The notes below the pieces were generated by a model. It ran no database searches and was not told the origin of the DNA. It saw nothing but the letters and a program-made list of their open reading frames with translations. Position numbers and translations under genes: made by a program. From Takakia lepidozioides (lineage: Eukaryota > Streptophyta > Takakiopsida > Takakiales > Takakiaceae), in contig CM060731.1 in assembly GCA_030704615.1 (NCBI GenBank), positions 17,298,001 through 17,362,000 on the forward strand: a stretch of 64,000 nucleotides of DNA. The letters run 5' to 3'. Below, in pieces: positions 46,988-58,766 of the stretch (position 1 is its first letter; every line of letters begins with the position of its first letter).

Positions 46988-49738
46988 CTAGACCATTGCA
47001 TGGAAGAGGTTGACACCACAGCGGTGGCAGAGGAAGCGCTGAGGAATAGCATCCATGTCTGAAATACCACCGCAGCGAGTGTGTTGCCATATCTCACACA
47101 CATCGCATGCAATCATGCGCTCACCGTCGTCGTCTTTAGTTCCACATGGGCAATCTACTATCCAGCTGTCGATGCCACCCTCATAACGCCAGTCATGGCA
47201 TCGGTCGATTCCACTGCCCTCAACCAGAACATTTGACCCCGATTCAATAGCTCCAAACAGCAAATCTTCGTCGTCCCCCTCCAGATCAGGAATGGACTCC
47301 ACTGTGAAGTTCTGCATTATGTAGTAGGTTTCACGGAATGCTCTCTGTGCCTCCAGTTTCAAGTCCCTAACCGTCGCGTGGGGCGGTAGGACCACCAGTT
47401 CTGCCGGAGGACTAGGACGGTTGCGCGCTGGATCCTCGTCTTTCAGAACTACAGTGCACATCACCCTAAGCATCTCATCGTCATCCATATTCCAGTCATT
47501 GTTGGCAGACTTGCGAGTCACTTCTCCCCGATAGTCTTTGATGAATTGCTTAGTGTCCAAGATCATTTTGGCTGCAGTGGGAATTGCAGTGAGCACATTC
47601 TTGATACCTCGCCTTGCAGGTTTGTAATTTTCTAGCACATGCCTGTAGATGTACACAATGTCCTTCAGAACTTCGTTACGGCCAACCTCACAGGTAGCCT
47701 CTGGGTGGCCTCTGGAAGCTGCTCTGGCTGCTGCATGAGTCGAAAAAGATGTTGCATCCTCAAGACTGTACTCCAGTACTTTGGTGATAGGATTTACAGC
47801 TCTGCGCACTACATGGCCTCCCACAACCCGGTTTCCAAGAGATTTCAGGACAAAGTCCAGCAGCCCCGTATCACCAATGTAGACCCTGGCCGCGTCTCGA
47901 ACATCCTGTCTTGGCATCCACTGCTTCTCACAGCTCTTCAGAGCTTCGACGATCACTTGGGTTGCTAGATCTAACCGTTTGACGGACCATCTGCATGGCA
48001 AGTCTGCGGCCGCACTGTTGCTCACCGTCCCGGTTGAACCACTTTTCTTGTCGTACTCCTTCAAACCTTTTGACAAGCTCTTTGTAATTGGGTACATTGG
48101 CAACCTTACTTTGAGCTCCATCATGAAGCGGATCAAATCTCCTACCGTGTGCAGGGTCTGCCCGCTGATGCGCTGATACATGGCTATAATGGCAAGCACA
48201 TCTTGGTCAACACCCTCAAAGTGCTGTGCCATCACATTCAGTGGCATTTCCCGAATGGCTTCAATGGCTTTGATGTACATCTGCAGCGTGATGCCGAAGC
48301 TGCCGTGGCCAAATTTGTATCCCCACCTCCCGTACCAGGATTCACCGTAGGCAACAGCATGCAGGAGACGGAGCTCAAGAGAACATTTCTTTGCAACATC
48401 CTCTACACTCACCTTCCTGCGCAGCACAACGAGCGTTACATAAGATAAATTAACCAACCGCTTCTCCCCATAACTCACGAGTAAAATATATTTGCGATCT
48501 AAAGCAAGCTTAATAGGATCTGAAATTAGCTTGTCTGAAGTTAGAGGTTCCAGGATGCGTACGAAGAGGTTAGAAGGTACTATAAATTAAATTATGTTGA
48601 GATTTAAAATTAGATACATGGTCAGCTGTCCAGAGAGCATAGTGTTTCAGTTTCTCCCTTGCCCAAGACATGAACAGAGCAAGAGTTCATTTCATACATC
48701 TGGTTGGATACATATCATAATCTTGAACTCCATGGTCAAAGATGCCAACAGCGACCACAACATTATGTATACCTTGCCCTGAGCATTGCACAAATGCGGT
48801 CCCAAAGGTCCATAATCTCTCTCCCAGAAGCAAAGTTTGATCCCTTCTCCCTTCCGTTGATGCGCAGGAGGTGACCATAGCCATTGCAGTGAATAACTCC
48901 ATGAAGAAGGTGGCTCTGTGAGTCTAGGAAGCTTCCCAGTACAGCTTCTTCGCCACACGATGGACAGCTCATGAGGAACGCGGCTAGTATCGGATCCTTA
49001 CAATTTGGGCACACCCTTCCGCCCACCAATCCCACCAATCTCAGAGATCGATCGTTTTCTTCTGGAGCAGGGATTATGAAATGGTAACGTTTGTTGGACA
49101 CCGGGTGATGACTCCATCCTGTAACATCATCGCGCCACTTCAGTCCATAAGGTCAGCATCCCGACCTCAAACAAATCTACATGATCAGGCGACCTAAGTA
49201 CCATATAATTAAGCTTCTCGGAAGGCAGGCACTCAAGAACAGACCCACAAAGTTAAGGTGATCAGCTAGCTACATAAAATGTGTTATGAGTTCTCAGGAA
49301 CCCACTGAGCTGTGCTAAATATTCTTGGCACTCTAGGTAGCAAACGGTCACAAAAACCAGCGCAGCTGTTAAGCTCACTATGCATTAAGCCGGATCATGA
49401 ATATCTTAAATATGACAAAGCATTGAAAAAGAAAACCCACCAATACACCGGCACTGGTCACAATGAGGATGAAGAGAATCACGAACACCCTCCATGATAA
49501 CTAACAAGGAGATCCGGGAACCTTGCGTAGAGTCATCCTCGAGGGCAATGGACCACGCAGGCATGCCTTCGATATTGCAGATTTCAGACTCCGCACACTC
49601 TTCCAGAAATGCCTTCACATTGTCCCGAAAAGGTCCATCGTAGTCAGCGGGAAACCCTGGATCAGCGAAGTTTTGAAATGCAAACAGCCGCTCCCCCCTC
49701 TTTCTTTTCCTAATTGCTCGATCTCGTGGAACGAACAT
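46988..49738 (-). CDS. PHD-finger protein of the MMD1/MS1-like plant family, three exons
   Basis: Exons are 49738-49441, 49118-48773 and 48416-46988. GT-AG junctions keep the frame, giving 690 codons, the usual length for the plant At1g33420/MMD1 type. The start ATG at 49738 is followed by a basic patch (RKRKRGERLF). Exon 1 ends HCDQCRCI, joining to GWSHHPVSNKRYHF. Exon 2 has a second cysteine module (CPNCKDPILAAFLMSCPSC) and the family signature HLLHGVIHCNGYGHLLRING, then DLWDRICAML. Exon 3 begins KVSVEDVAKKCSLELRLLH, then YGESWYGRWGYKFGHGSFGI. The C-terminus is a PHD finger: CPCGTKDDDGERMIACDVC, then WQHTRCGG and FLCHRCG, with the full Cys4-His-Cys3 order. Relatives act as nuclear chromatin readers or transcription regulators in meiosis and anther development. 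The role in this organism is inferred. The gene looks intact. Confidence 0.9.
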
Positions 49739-50047
49739 TTCCGTCGACCGACCGTGACTACAAATTTTACTTGCCCTCACCGGCCAGTTATTACCAAGAA
49801 CAGCCGACACGGAACTGGTTCAAACTACTTAGTTACACTCGCACGGTTAGCTAAACAGCATTACACGCCGTATCCGGGCCAATTTGCTAGCGAGATTGAT
49901 CTCACATCTCTCCGCGGACATCTACCCCCTCGCGACACAAACACGACTACCGAGCAGCTAGTCTCGCTCATTTGATGCAGCTAATCGCGTTTATGCATCA
50001 AACCACGCGGCACTCTGCTTCTCACACAATGCCGCTAACAGCCAAGC

Positions 50048-50734
50048 TCAGTAAATATTCTCCCTCTCCTCCCCCGCACATGACAATGTGATGCAAACGC
50101 AGGCCTGCAAGCAGCAAGCCACGGGAGATCGCACAAGCGGGCAACTCACAATGGGGTGCTTAGCTGCGCGAGAGAGACGAGCAGCGAGCGTGCACTGCGA
50201 GGGAAGTGCAGGCAGCGGTGCCATGCAGGCAGCTGGCATCGCACGGTGCATATCACACAAGGCATGCGCCAACGCAATCGTGGCCGCACGCGGGCAGGCC
50301 TGCAACAGCCTCACGTTGACAGGGGCGCCACGGAATGATGGATCGCACCTCCTGTACCTTTGCCCCTCAATCATCATTCTATATTCAAATTGTTTCTGAT
50401 ACCTCATGTAAGAGGCCCTTTTCTCGTACTTTAAGTGACAATCAGCGACCGACAATGTCTGAGGTTGATTTGAGCCCGGGACCGACCCAGCGCCAGTCTG
50501 GACGAGGTTGGATGAAGAGCTCGTTGCCACATCCGCGACAAGGATGGGTTGACGGTTTCGATGGATGTGTTGGCGTGTCGAGGATGTACTGGGTTTGAGC
50601 CCGGGCTGGCTCCGAGGCTCGCGCTTTGCTTCGGAAGCACACATGGCACTGCCGGGGCAGATGGTTTCGTTCGAGTTTGGTTCGGATTCGGCTCTGGATG
50701 GGCTGCTGCAAGAAGGGTGAAGCTGCTGCTTCAA
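50048..50734 (-). other. Open reading frame of 228 codons, doubtful gene
   Basis: The frame is open on the minus strand and lies 0.3-1.0 kb upstream of the PHD gene, in the same orientation. It is Ser/Ala/Cys-rich. A middle segment (EKRASYMRYQKQFEYRMM) has a protein-like charge pattern, but the N-terminal codon and the C-terminal low-complexity region do not suggest a conserved protein. It may be promoter or 5' untranslated sequence of the PHD gene. From 50.8 to 52.85 kb I see no gene. Confidence 0.2.
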
Positions 50735-52888
50735 TGGCAGTGAGGATTCTTGTGTTATAGGACGTGATTGCGGGCTTGGGGACGATCGAGTTTGAATCCT
50801 TCTGCTTCCTTTTTCATTCTTGTGGTGTTGCGATTATGACCTGCTTTCGTGCTGAATAGGATACATGTGAGAGTTGTTTGTGTTTCTTGAACTAAGATTT
50901 CTTGATCATCATACATGTATAACAATGGTACCTACTGTAAAACTGCTTTGTAGACTGATACACCATCAGAAGCCCGAGTGACTCTTCCTAGAGCTTGAGA
51001 ATTAATGAAACTTTTTTCTGTGAAATCATCTCTTCACTCGAAGCTTAAAAGCGAGCCGCTCTTTGACAGAAGTTGTTTTGAACACGCAGGTATTGAGCAT
51101 GCCGTACGTGAAGAGTGTGTTGCGTCTTCCGAGAATGCATCTGCGGCATACATGTCCAGATGCCGTCCTTGTTGTTGTAAATTACGTTGGTCCAGTGGTG
51201 TCAAGGAACGCCAAAAAGTTCTATCCAACTCAGCTATGTATTCACTTCTTGATTGTCGATTTCCTGGCTGTTTCTTCACGTTAGAACTACGCATCCAACA
51301 GGGTGTCCAGTCACATGCCCTATGCTTTCAAAGTTGTGCAGATCTACATTTGTTCTGTTCGTTTATAAAGAGAACGAGAAAGAGTAGGATGGCCCTGAAT
51401 TGAGGGAGCAAAGACAGGGTGAGTCGTAATTAGTGCGTAAAATCCAGGGCACGGGGTATGTAGGGACGTGCGGAGTCAGACCTCAACGACCTCGACAAGC
51501 TCCAGGCACTGGCAAGTAAGGTAGCATCTGCCCTATAAGCATTGGGCTGCTTGCAAAGCAGCAATGTCATGCCGAGGCACGGGCAGTTGCTCGCAGGGAT
51601 CTGTGTGTTGCTGTCCCTTTCTGACTAAACCTTTAGCGAATGACTGTGCTCGTCTGTGCTCTGAATGTTTTCCGAATTTTGGAGGTCGAAAACTCCTCGC
51701 ATTGTCCCCCATTGCCTAATTGTGAAGTCATAGATTACATGTTTGTGCACCCTTAAACTGCCAAAGTTTACATCTTGGAGTTGCTTTTGGTGGTTGAGTT
51801 GCTATGTAAATGGAAGTTCTGGGCGAAGATTTGGTCATCTTTCACGGGACAAACGTGGGAGTGCATGTACAAAATCGTAATCCGGTTGGTAGCTGATATG
51901 AAAATAGTGACCGGATATTGTTCGCTAATGAAATGATGTATTTCTCTCTGTGCATACTCACAGATGGTAGAGAGATTGGCCAGTGCACAATTGCAGATAG
52001 GCGCGGCAGCCAATTCTTCAGAAAAATGATTGCCTACAAGTGGTTACGTAACCAGTTTGTGTTCTTGCTGAGTATCGTTATATATAGTCCACCCGTGAAA
52101 TGTTGGAATTCAACCAAAAAAAAGGATGAAAGATGAAATGATTTAGTGAGAGCCCTCCACCCAACCATAAACACAACAATTAGTGTCCACCCAGATATGC
52201 AGGAGAGTGACTCCGCCGATTTTTACAATGGCACATCCAACGCACTTCTATTGGCTCCAAAGTGCAATATACTAGTGCTATCAAAGCCATAATATTTGTG
52301 AAGTGCTCAACAAAGATTGTTAGAGGCAGCACAATGACTCCTACTCCAACATTCGCAGGCTTGTTCCATCCATTTGGAGCTAGGGAATCAAGGAACCACA
52401 AATTTTGGTTCTACCCTAACAACTGTGTACGGTGTGTGCATGGGATAGTGCGATAGTCGGTAATTATGAAGTCACCACCACCAACAGTTTGGCTTATCAA
52501 GGTTGGAACGTGTTTGACTGCAGAAGAGATTGCCATGTTAGAGGATGTCGGGTTCAAATATCTTGGCAGATGTCCAGCAAGCCCATACCACCAACGACAG
52601 CTCTTCATATTCTCGTACACCATTGCCTCTTCTCTTCCGTTCCCTGATAAATGGTCCATCGGAAGAAAGGGAAAGCAGTCTATCGTGTTCCTCCTGGTCC
52701 TGAACACGACTGCAAAATAGAATCTGCAAGAATGTTAATTGCGCGAGTGACTCGTTTCATAGACGTTCCTCCACTGGGATATGGACGGTGTACACGATTA
52801 TTACCTCTGCATCTATTCCGCTTGACAAAACATGTAACATCACCGAAATAAAACAATCTCGCGTCGTCTCTTATATGCAAAACCAAAT

Positions 52889-53108
52889 ACAACACATTTT
52901 ATTTCGCCCACGAAACCATAGGATAATGACCTACGCAGCGATACCTGGAAATTTCGCCGACGAAATCCATTATTTCACTGACAAAATCCATTATTTTGCT
53001 AACGAAACCCGATACCTTGATTTATTTCATTAACGAAACCCGTTGTTTGCCTCATTATATCAAATTGTTCAATTATTGTTTGTGTGTTTTGGATGGTGTT
53101 GGTTATTG
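52889..53108. repeat. Dispersed repeat with TTTCG-NNNN-CGAAA palindromes, copy 2
   Basis: Same orientation as the copy at 44033-44283 and about 85% similar by eye, lacking some of the inner segments. The following 53.1-53.8 kb is AT-rich, with a C run at about 53312-53326 and no gene. Confidence 0.8.
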
Positions 53109-53822
53109 TCCTCAAAAATAGATATTTTCATAAAATTCTTTATAAATAAATTCATTAGACACATTTATTCACAATAGACCACAATGGGTAGGCTAAAATT
53201 TGAAGAAAAACTTTTTGAAAACTATCGCAATTCAAAAATCTTGTTTTAACTAAATAATAGACGGTCAAGATTGTCATATGAAGCAAATCCAATGGTTAAG
53301 GATTCGTCACATCCCCCCCCCCCCCTCTCCTCCCGCCTACTACTCCTTCCCCCAATCTTACCATCCATTTCATTGAATTCATATTGTCACGATTAATATC
53401 CTAATGCATCCATCTTTCAAAAACAAGAAAAATATCTTCATTAATCTTGCTATCAGGACGTAGAGGGTGGAGGACTAGGCCACTTACTGTCATCACAACA
53501 GGCCTGCATCAAAGGGAACATTCATAATGACATCTATACAATAATATGAACACTCCAACACCTCCATTCACAAATGCTTCAAGGAAATCCACCTCACCGT
53601 AATTCGTTCTTTTATAACCATTATCACTAACAAACGTAAATTAGAAACCACTTCCTCTTAGGTTACACCACAAGCGTTCTTACATTTGTATTTTGTTGTT
53701 TGATGATAAGGCCAACCCCCGAAAAGAGGCTAGCAAGGCGAAGCAGCTCTTAGTTACGCTAGCTTTGGCCGGAATCTTCTCTCTTCTCTCTATAGTCTTG
53801 ACTTTACGGGCCCACTGTCACT

Positions 53823-54125
53823 AACAATGCGTCACAACAAGTATGTGTTGGTGATGGTGGAACACTTCTGCAAGTGGATTGAATTGGTGTTGTTGCCACA
53901 AAATGAGGGATGCTTGCGTATACATTTTGGATCGAGTTCTTAGTCGATTTGATGCTCTAACTGAGATACTTACGGACCAAGATAGAGAGTTCATGGGAAA
54001 TTTCAAGCTTTGTGTGAACAAGCCTTGATAGACCACTACACTATTTTTCAAAATCATTCCGAGGCTAATGGCTTGGTGGAGAGAGTTGTACAAACGGTCG
54101 AGAGGGGTCTGCATAAGTCTGATAT
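53823..54125 (+). pseudogene. Ty3-type retrotransposon integrase core fragment
   Basis: With frame changes the plus strand reads NKYVLVMVEHFCKWIEL, then LSRFDALTEILTDQDREFMG, then NHSEANGLVERVVQTVERGL. The order T-D-x-G/D-x-E-F followed by a segment containing the catalytic-type Glu (xANGLVERxxQT) is that of the Ty3/gypsy integrase DDE core. At least one frameshift and one TGA (near 54030) interrupt it. The fragment stops abruptly at the inverted-repeat element that begins at 54130. Confidence 0.7.
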
Positions 54126-54129
54126 CGAC

Positions 54130-54541
54130 TGTAACGATCAAACCTCTTATGGAAAGTACTTAACATAAAAGGTTTGATCGTTACATTTGGTATCAGAGCA
54201 TAGAGATGACAGATCAGGGGAATCAGGATGCAGATGTACCACCAGACCACCAGTAGAGGTTAGGCTCGAGTTTAATCAACCTCCTCCGTTATTGTTTCAA
54301 CAAGTGTCGGAGGAATTACAGAGGAGAATACAGTCAGAGAACATAAGGACAAGCAGTCAGAGAGAGCGTGATGATCAGACGTGTTACTCTGAGTCTTGAG
54401 AGAGCAAGGCAATCTTAGCACCAAGAGCGATCATGTACTCTTTAGCAACCAGGCAAGAGAGGTCTCTAAGGTTGGGAGGTTATCTTGCTCAGAGGTGACT
54501 TAGTTGTTAAGTACTTTCCATAAGAGGTTCGATCGTTACAT
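54130..54541. mobile_element. 412-bp unit with 35-bp terminal inverted repeats and an internal LTR/primer-binding-site junction
   Basis: The left 35 bp (TGTAACGATCAAACCTCTTA, then TGGAAAGTACTTAAC) are matched in reverse complement by 54507-54541 with one difference. Inside, 54170-54186 repeats the terminal word GTTTGATCGTTACA and is followed by TTTGGTATCAGAGCATAG, which matches the primer-binding site (initiator methionine tRNA complement) of plant LTR retrotransposons. A short frame starting MTDQGNQDADVPPD then begins as a gag leader would. Both outward junctions read GTTACATTTGG. It may be a compound of LTR ends from nested or rearranged insertions rather than a simple DNA element. Confidence 0.55.
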
Positions 54542-55307
54542 TTGGCTTTCAAAATGGACATCTAGGAGATTGAGACCTTTAGCTAGCTTGGTTGGCCATG
54601 GGCTAAAGATTTAGCAAGCAAACATCACTTATCTCAATCTCACCTACGTACTTACTTCTATTTGGACAAGAGTCAGATTTGTCTGCATCTGTTTGCAATG
54701 ATGTTGCATTAGTCCTCAATATTGATGATCCACATGTATGGACACAAACATATAATCAATAAGTAGAGTTGTTTAAGAAAATCATATTTATGGCTTTCGA
54801 TAATTTTGTCATAACACAACATCGGAATACATTAAGGTACATCACTATACATGGATGAGAAAAATCTTTGGAGGATTCGGAGATTCCACCTTAAGATCTA
54901 TATATATAATATGGTAAAATCTACAAGGTTCTAGATGGAGGAAGAAAGTTCCCTAGAAGTTTTAAAAGTAATTAATAAGGTTTTCAGGAAATCTGACTTG
55001 AGGCTCTCAAATCGAACCTTTAATAAATTCATAATATGTTGAGTAGGTCAAATACTCGAAAAAATCATATTGCGGAGAATATATCAAACCTAGAAAGGTT
55101 GACTTGAGAATATGTCAAATCTTTAATATATTCAAATTTAAAAAAAAATATAAACATGCAATGAAAGCCGAAAATGCATCGAGTTGTTTTGGGAAATCAT
55201 ATTTTCTAGGACATATAAATATGCGATGAAAGCCGAAAATGCATTGAGTTGTTTTGGGAAAAAATATGGAACCACTTCAATTATAGTTTGTGTAGATCGT
55301 GGGTGTT

Positions 55308-55330
55308 ACAGTGGTATCAAAGCCTAGTCT
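55308..55330 (+). other. Second primer-binding-site-like motif
   Basis: GTTACAGTGGTATCAAAGCC has the form LTR end (TTACA) plus TGGTATCAAAGC, close to the methionine-tRNA primer-binding site used by Ty3 and Copia elements. The preceding 54.55-55.3 kb (including a duplicated word ATGAAAGCCGAAAATGCAT near 55161 and 55227) may be LTR sequence. I could not find its partner. No gene is seen between 54.6 and 56.8 kb. Confidence 0.45.
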
Positions 55331-56259
55331 TTCTTAAAGTTGAGAGTGAAATACCCTCTTCGGGAGGATACAATTAAGATGTTTTTTCAATTTGAAAGGA
55401 TTGTGGTTGTTAATATTCTTAAGTGTTGTAATAGGTAGTGAGGGTGCGTGATCACGATTAGAACAAGTTTTATGGACATAAATCGACTTTTTTTACGTAA
55501 GTTTCTTTAGGAGTGTGAATTTAACATTATATGTCGTCGTAAGGTAGAGATTAAAGATATGATAGTACAGATATTTGGGATGAACGATATTAAGAAGTGT
55601 TATAAAATCCACCACATATTGTCTTTCATGTAATTAGAAATTGGAAGGTATACATATGTGTATATACATAGTTTATGGATCGAAGTAGATATGTATCACC
55701 CAATTTTCAACCGCCAAATGTATTTAGTATCAATGTGTGTGTGATCAACAAACATTTCTTGTAAGATGTTTAAACTTTAGTTGCAGAATTTGGAGTAGAA
55801 TTTGTGAACCGTGTCATGAGTTCAGACGTTTTTTTTATTATCAATAGTCACATACGGGATGGTTTGGGATTTGCTATCTACATATTGTATTAGAATCAGA
55901 GAATAAATGTAGTATACAATTTCGGAAGACAAACAATATGAAGCAATAAGTAGTACAGCAAGATGGTGGACAATGAAGAAATGGTGGACAACGCACGTAC
56001 GACTCATCAAATATAACCTCATCACTCAAATACAAGTCAAGCCAAGTGCACCCCACGCCATGGGGAATCCACACTACGGCGCCATAGCTAGGCGCGGTGA
56101 GGCTCAACTCGAGAAAGATGAGCCTCCTGCATTTGCCGTGAAGATAACCACTCCAAGGCCTAAATCTGCCTTGACCCCTGGATTGACACTTGGGCCAATC
56201 CCAAATGTCAATATGTAAAAGCTAGCTATTTCCTAGCTAGTTTCACACTAGTGGTAAAA

Positions 56260-56460
56260 TAACTTGACAGCTATCGTGCGCATACATATCGCTACACAAC
56301 TACATCGCTGTCCAAAACCACACAACATATGTGCACGCCACACACTAGTATATCACTAATCCACCACTAGTCCAACCACTAGTCCAACCACTAGGCTACA
56401 ACTAGTCAGTCACTAGGCAACTATGCTGCCCACTATGGCAGTCACTAGTCCACATAATCG
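56260..56460. repeat. CACTAGT-rich simple region
   Basis: CACTAG/ACTAGT words recur about every 10-15 bp over 200 bp (for example CCACTAGTCCAACCACTAG). No coding potential. Confidence 0.7.
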
Positions 56461-56806
56461 CCCCCCTAGCTGGTGCTTAGGTCCCTCTAAGTCTAGGTAG
56501 CCACAAGATGTGATAGTGACCATAGCCTCACTAAGTCCTCCACCACTATCCCTGCTACACTCAAACTCGATAGATCAAAAGGCTGGGTGCAAAAGTTGTC
56601 CCATCGTTAGTCGCCGTCTTGCAACCTGTGAACTTGAGCTTGGGATCTCATGTATTGACTCCTATGAGCTTGGCCTCCCATGTCTTGTTAGTTGCCTCCA
56701 GTCATGTCCACTGCCACTATCTCAAGCAGTGTGGACACAACCAATCTCCGTCAAGAACCTTCTCAAGAGGTTGTGTCAAGCATCCCATATGCCAACCCCT
56801 TGAGCA

Positions 56807-57277
56807 TCAATCACACACCAGCATGGTGGCTGCCCCTTTGGCAGACCCACAGAGCATGCACCTCAAACCTGCAGGTACCACTGCCAAGTTTGGGTCAACT
56901 CTGTCATCGACATTGGGAAGGTGACATGGCACACAGTTACGCACATGGTCCTTCCAAGTCATGTCATCCCGACCCTCCAAGATCAGGACCCCTGAGGGCA
57001 ACATCTCTCGAACCCTCAGAATAACACGCCCTGCAGTAACATCCAGAGTCGTAGGAGCAATCTGCTGCAAATAAACATAGTCACCAGGGCTAAACCTTCG
57101 AACCCCAGGATGATATCCTCCACCACGTATAGTGGCATACCTCAACGTATCACGGTATTGTGCAATGGCAAGGTTCTCAAAAGCCATGGGCATGACTTTC
57201 TTGAACAACTCTGCACGCTGATCACATGCACGTACCCACACGTCCGGATCGCGAAATTTTTTTCCTAAAGGTTCCAC
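56807..57277 (-). pseudogene. Ty3-type polyprotein C-terminus (integrase tail) with a PHD-like zinc knuckle
   Basis: The 156-codon frame reads CDQRAELFKKVMPMAFENLA, then AQYRDTLRYATIRGGGYHPG, then RFSPGDYVYLQQ, VILRVREMLPSGVLILEG and DHVRNCVPCHLPN. This is the post-catalytic region of a Ty3/gypsy integrase, with the loading-type GDYVYLQ motif. It continues into CMLCGSAKGAATMLVCD, which looks like the first half of a PHD-type zinc finger (C-x2-C ... MLxCD). The frame ends at 56807 within that finger. Upstream parts of pol are absent here. Confidence 0.65.
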
Positions 57278-57326
57278 TTCTGGAATTCCTGTTCCAAATT
57301 TCCTTGGTTGGAACCATCCTCCCGTA

Positions 57327-58028
57327 ATGAATCATGCGGTTCAAAAGTTGTTCTGGTTCTGTGCAGATGACTTCAGCCATGCCGCAGGTCCTTGTGTGTC
57401 ACACAATGTTGCCCACCCTGGGAACGTTCCTTCGGTTTGGCCGGTTGCTAAGGGAACTGATTTAACGCAGATTGAGGTGGACAGACTAACATCTACTGGA
57501 TTCCGTCTTGTTCCCGAGGGTTCTGCACGTATGAGGATGTCTAAACCCTCTGCAATCCGTCCTACATCTCATGTAAGCCTGGACAGACCCACACAACCAT
57601 TGGTTGTTAGTAGGCCCCATTCATCCACTTCCATAGCTTGCAAAGAACGCGATGGACGGAGAGTTCGAAGATATGAACCACTCTAAAAAAAAGCTAAAGC
57701 GAATATTGCAAAAGTTGCATCCTGTGGAGCAACCGTGCTGAAAAAAATTGACATTGGTCAAGGATTGGGTCGAGTTTATACAATCAGTACCCCAAATTCT
57801 TTTGAGCGTGGACTGACTTATGATGTCTCCATCGACTTGGAACCCTCCTGTACATGTGAAGCTTTTGATCAACATAAGAGGAGAGCCAGAGAAGGATACC
57901 TTCCTTGCAATCACATATTTTTTGTCATGCTTGTCATCTTGGGTGGTCAATCCGACTATACCCCATTGATACATTATCCGACACTTAGTGAGCCTGAATT
58001 GGCCAGCCTGCCCAGCAGAGAGAAATGA
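57327..58028 (+). pseudogene. SWIM zinc-finger transposase remnant
   Basis: A plus-strand frame (57327-57686) with one stop continues in another frame at 57735-58028: IDIGQGLGRVYTIST, then YDVSIDLEPSCTCEAFDQHK, then YLPCNHIFFVML. The CxC...CxH spacing is the SWIM finger of MULE/FAR1-type transposases (family knowledge). The stop at 57684 and the changed frame mark it as dead. It is unrelated to the adjacent integrase fragment on the other strand. Confidence 0.55.
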
Positions 58029-58766
58029 TTTCCGAGAAGTTCTCGCCGGTAGTATGACTTTGCTCAGGAGAAGAATAGATGTAGATGTTTTCTTAGCTAT
58101 CTCAGACTCCTCCAACTTGGCCCTTGAAGAGTATTTCAGTTTTTTTGTTTCTCTAAAACATCCCATGAACTTATTTTTTGAGCAGAAAATACTTGCGCAC
58201 TGTGAATTTATGCACGGCGTATTTGTATATTTTTTATTGCTATTACAGAATGAGGTTTCTTTTCATATCTCGTTTCATTATGAAGCAATATTGGCTCCTA
58301 TTATGGCCGTTGATTTTCCCTCGCACCCCATTCCACCTTCGTCGTATCGGTTCATATGGTTTTATGATGTACACCATCCTCTTTTTCTACATCATTTGCC
58401 ATACCTTCGTTTCCCAAAGGTGACATATTGTCTACGCTTTCTTAATCTTCCGCCCCCATCTTCCTTGAGTGTAAGTTATCTTTTCTGAATCCCTTCTATT
58501 TTTTAGCCACCTTCGTCATCCGAAGGTGGTCTCTTACAAATTATCTCCTATGCCCCAAAACCTATGTCCTACTTATTTCTTAGAAGCCCATATCTTATGT
58601 TGGTTTTTTTTTTCGACATCCATTTATTTCGTTGTTACCATTATGTACTCCCGCTCAACCTCCACCTTCGGCAGCCAAAGGTGGCTTGTCAGAACAATCC
58701 CTTATCATATTTCATTAATGTTCCTGTCAAATCGAAACACACAATTACGGGCAGCCCGAGAAAAAA

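Noticed and set aside
48763-48830. PHD gene read as two separate genes because of frame breaks at 48.77 and 49.44 kb
   Set aside because: GT-AG junctions at 49441/49118 and 48773/48416 restore one frame and the conserved family order, so it is a single spliced gene.
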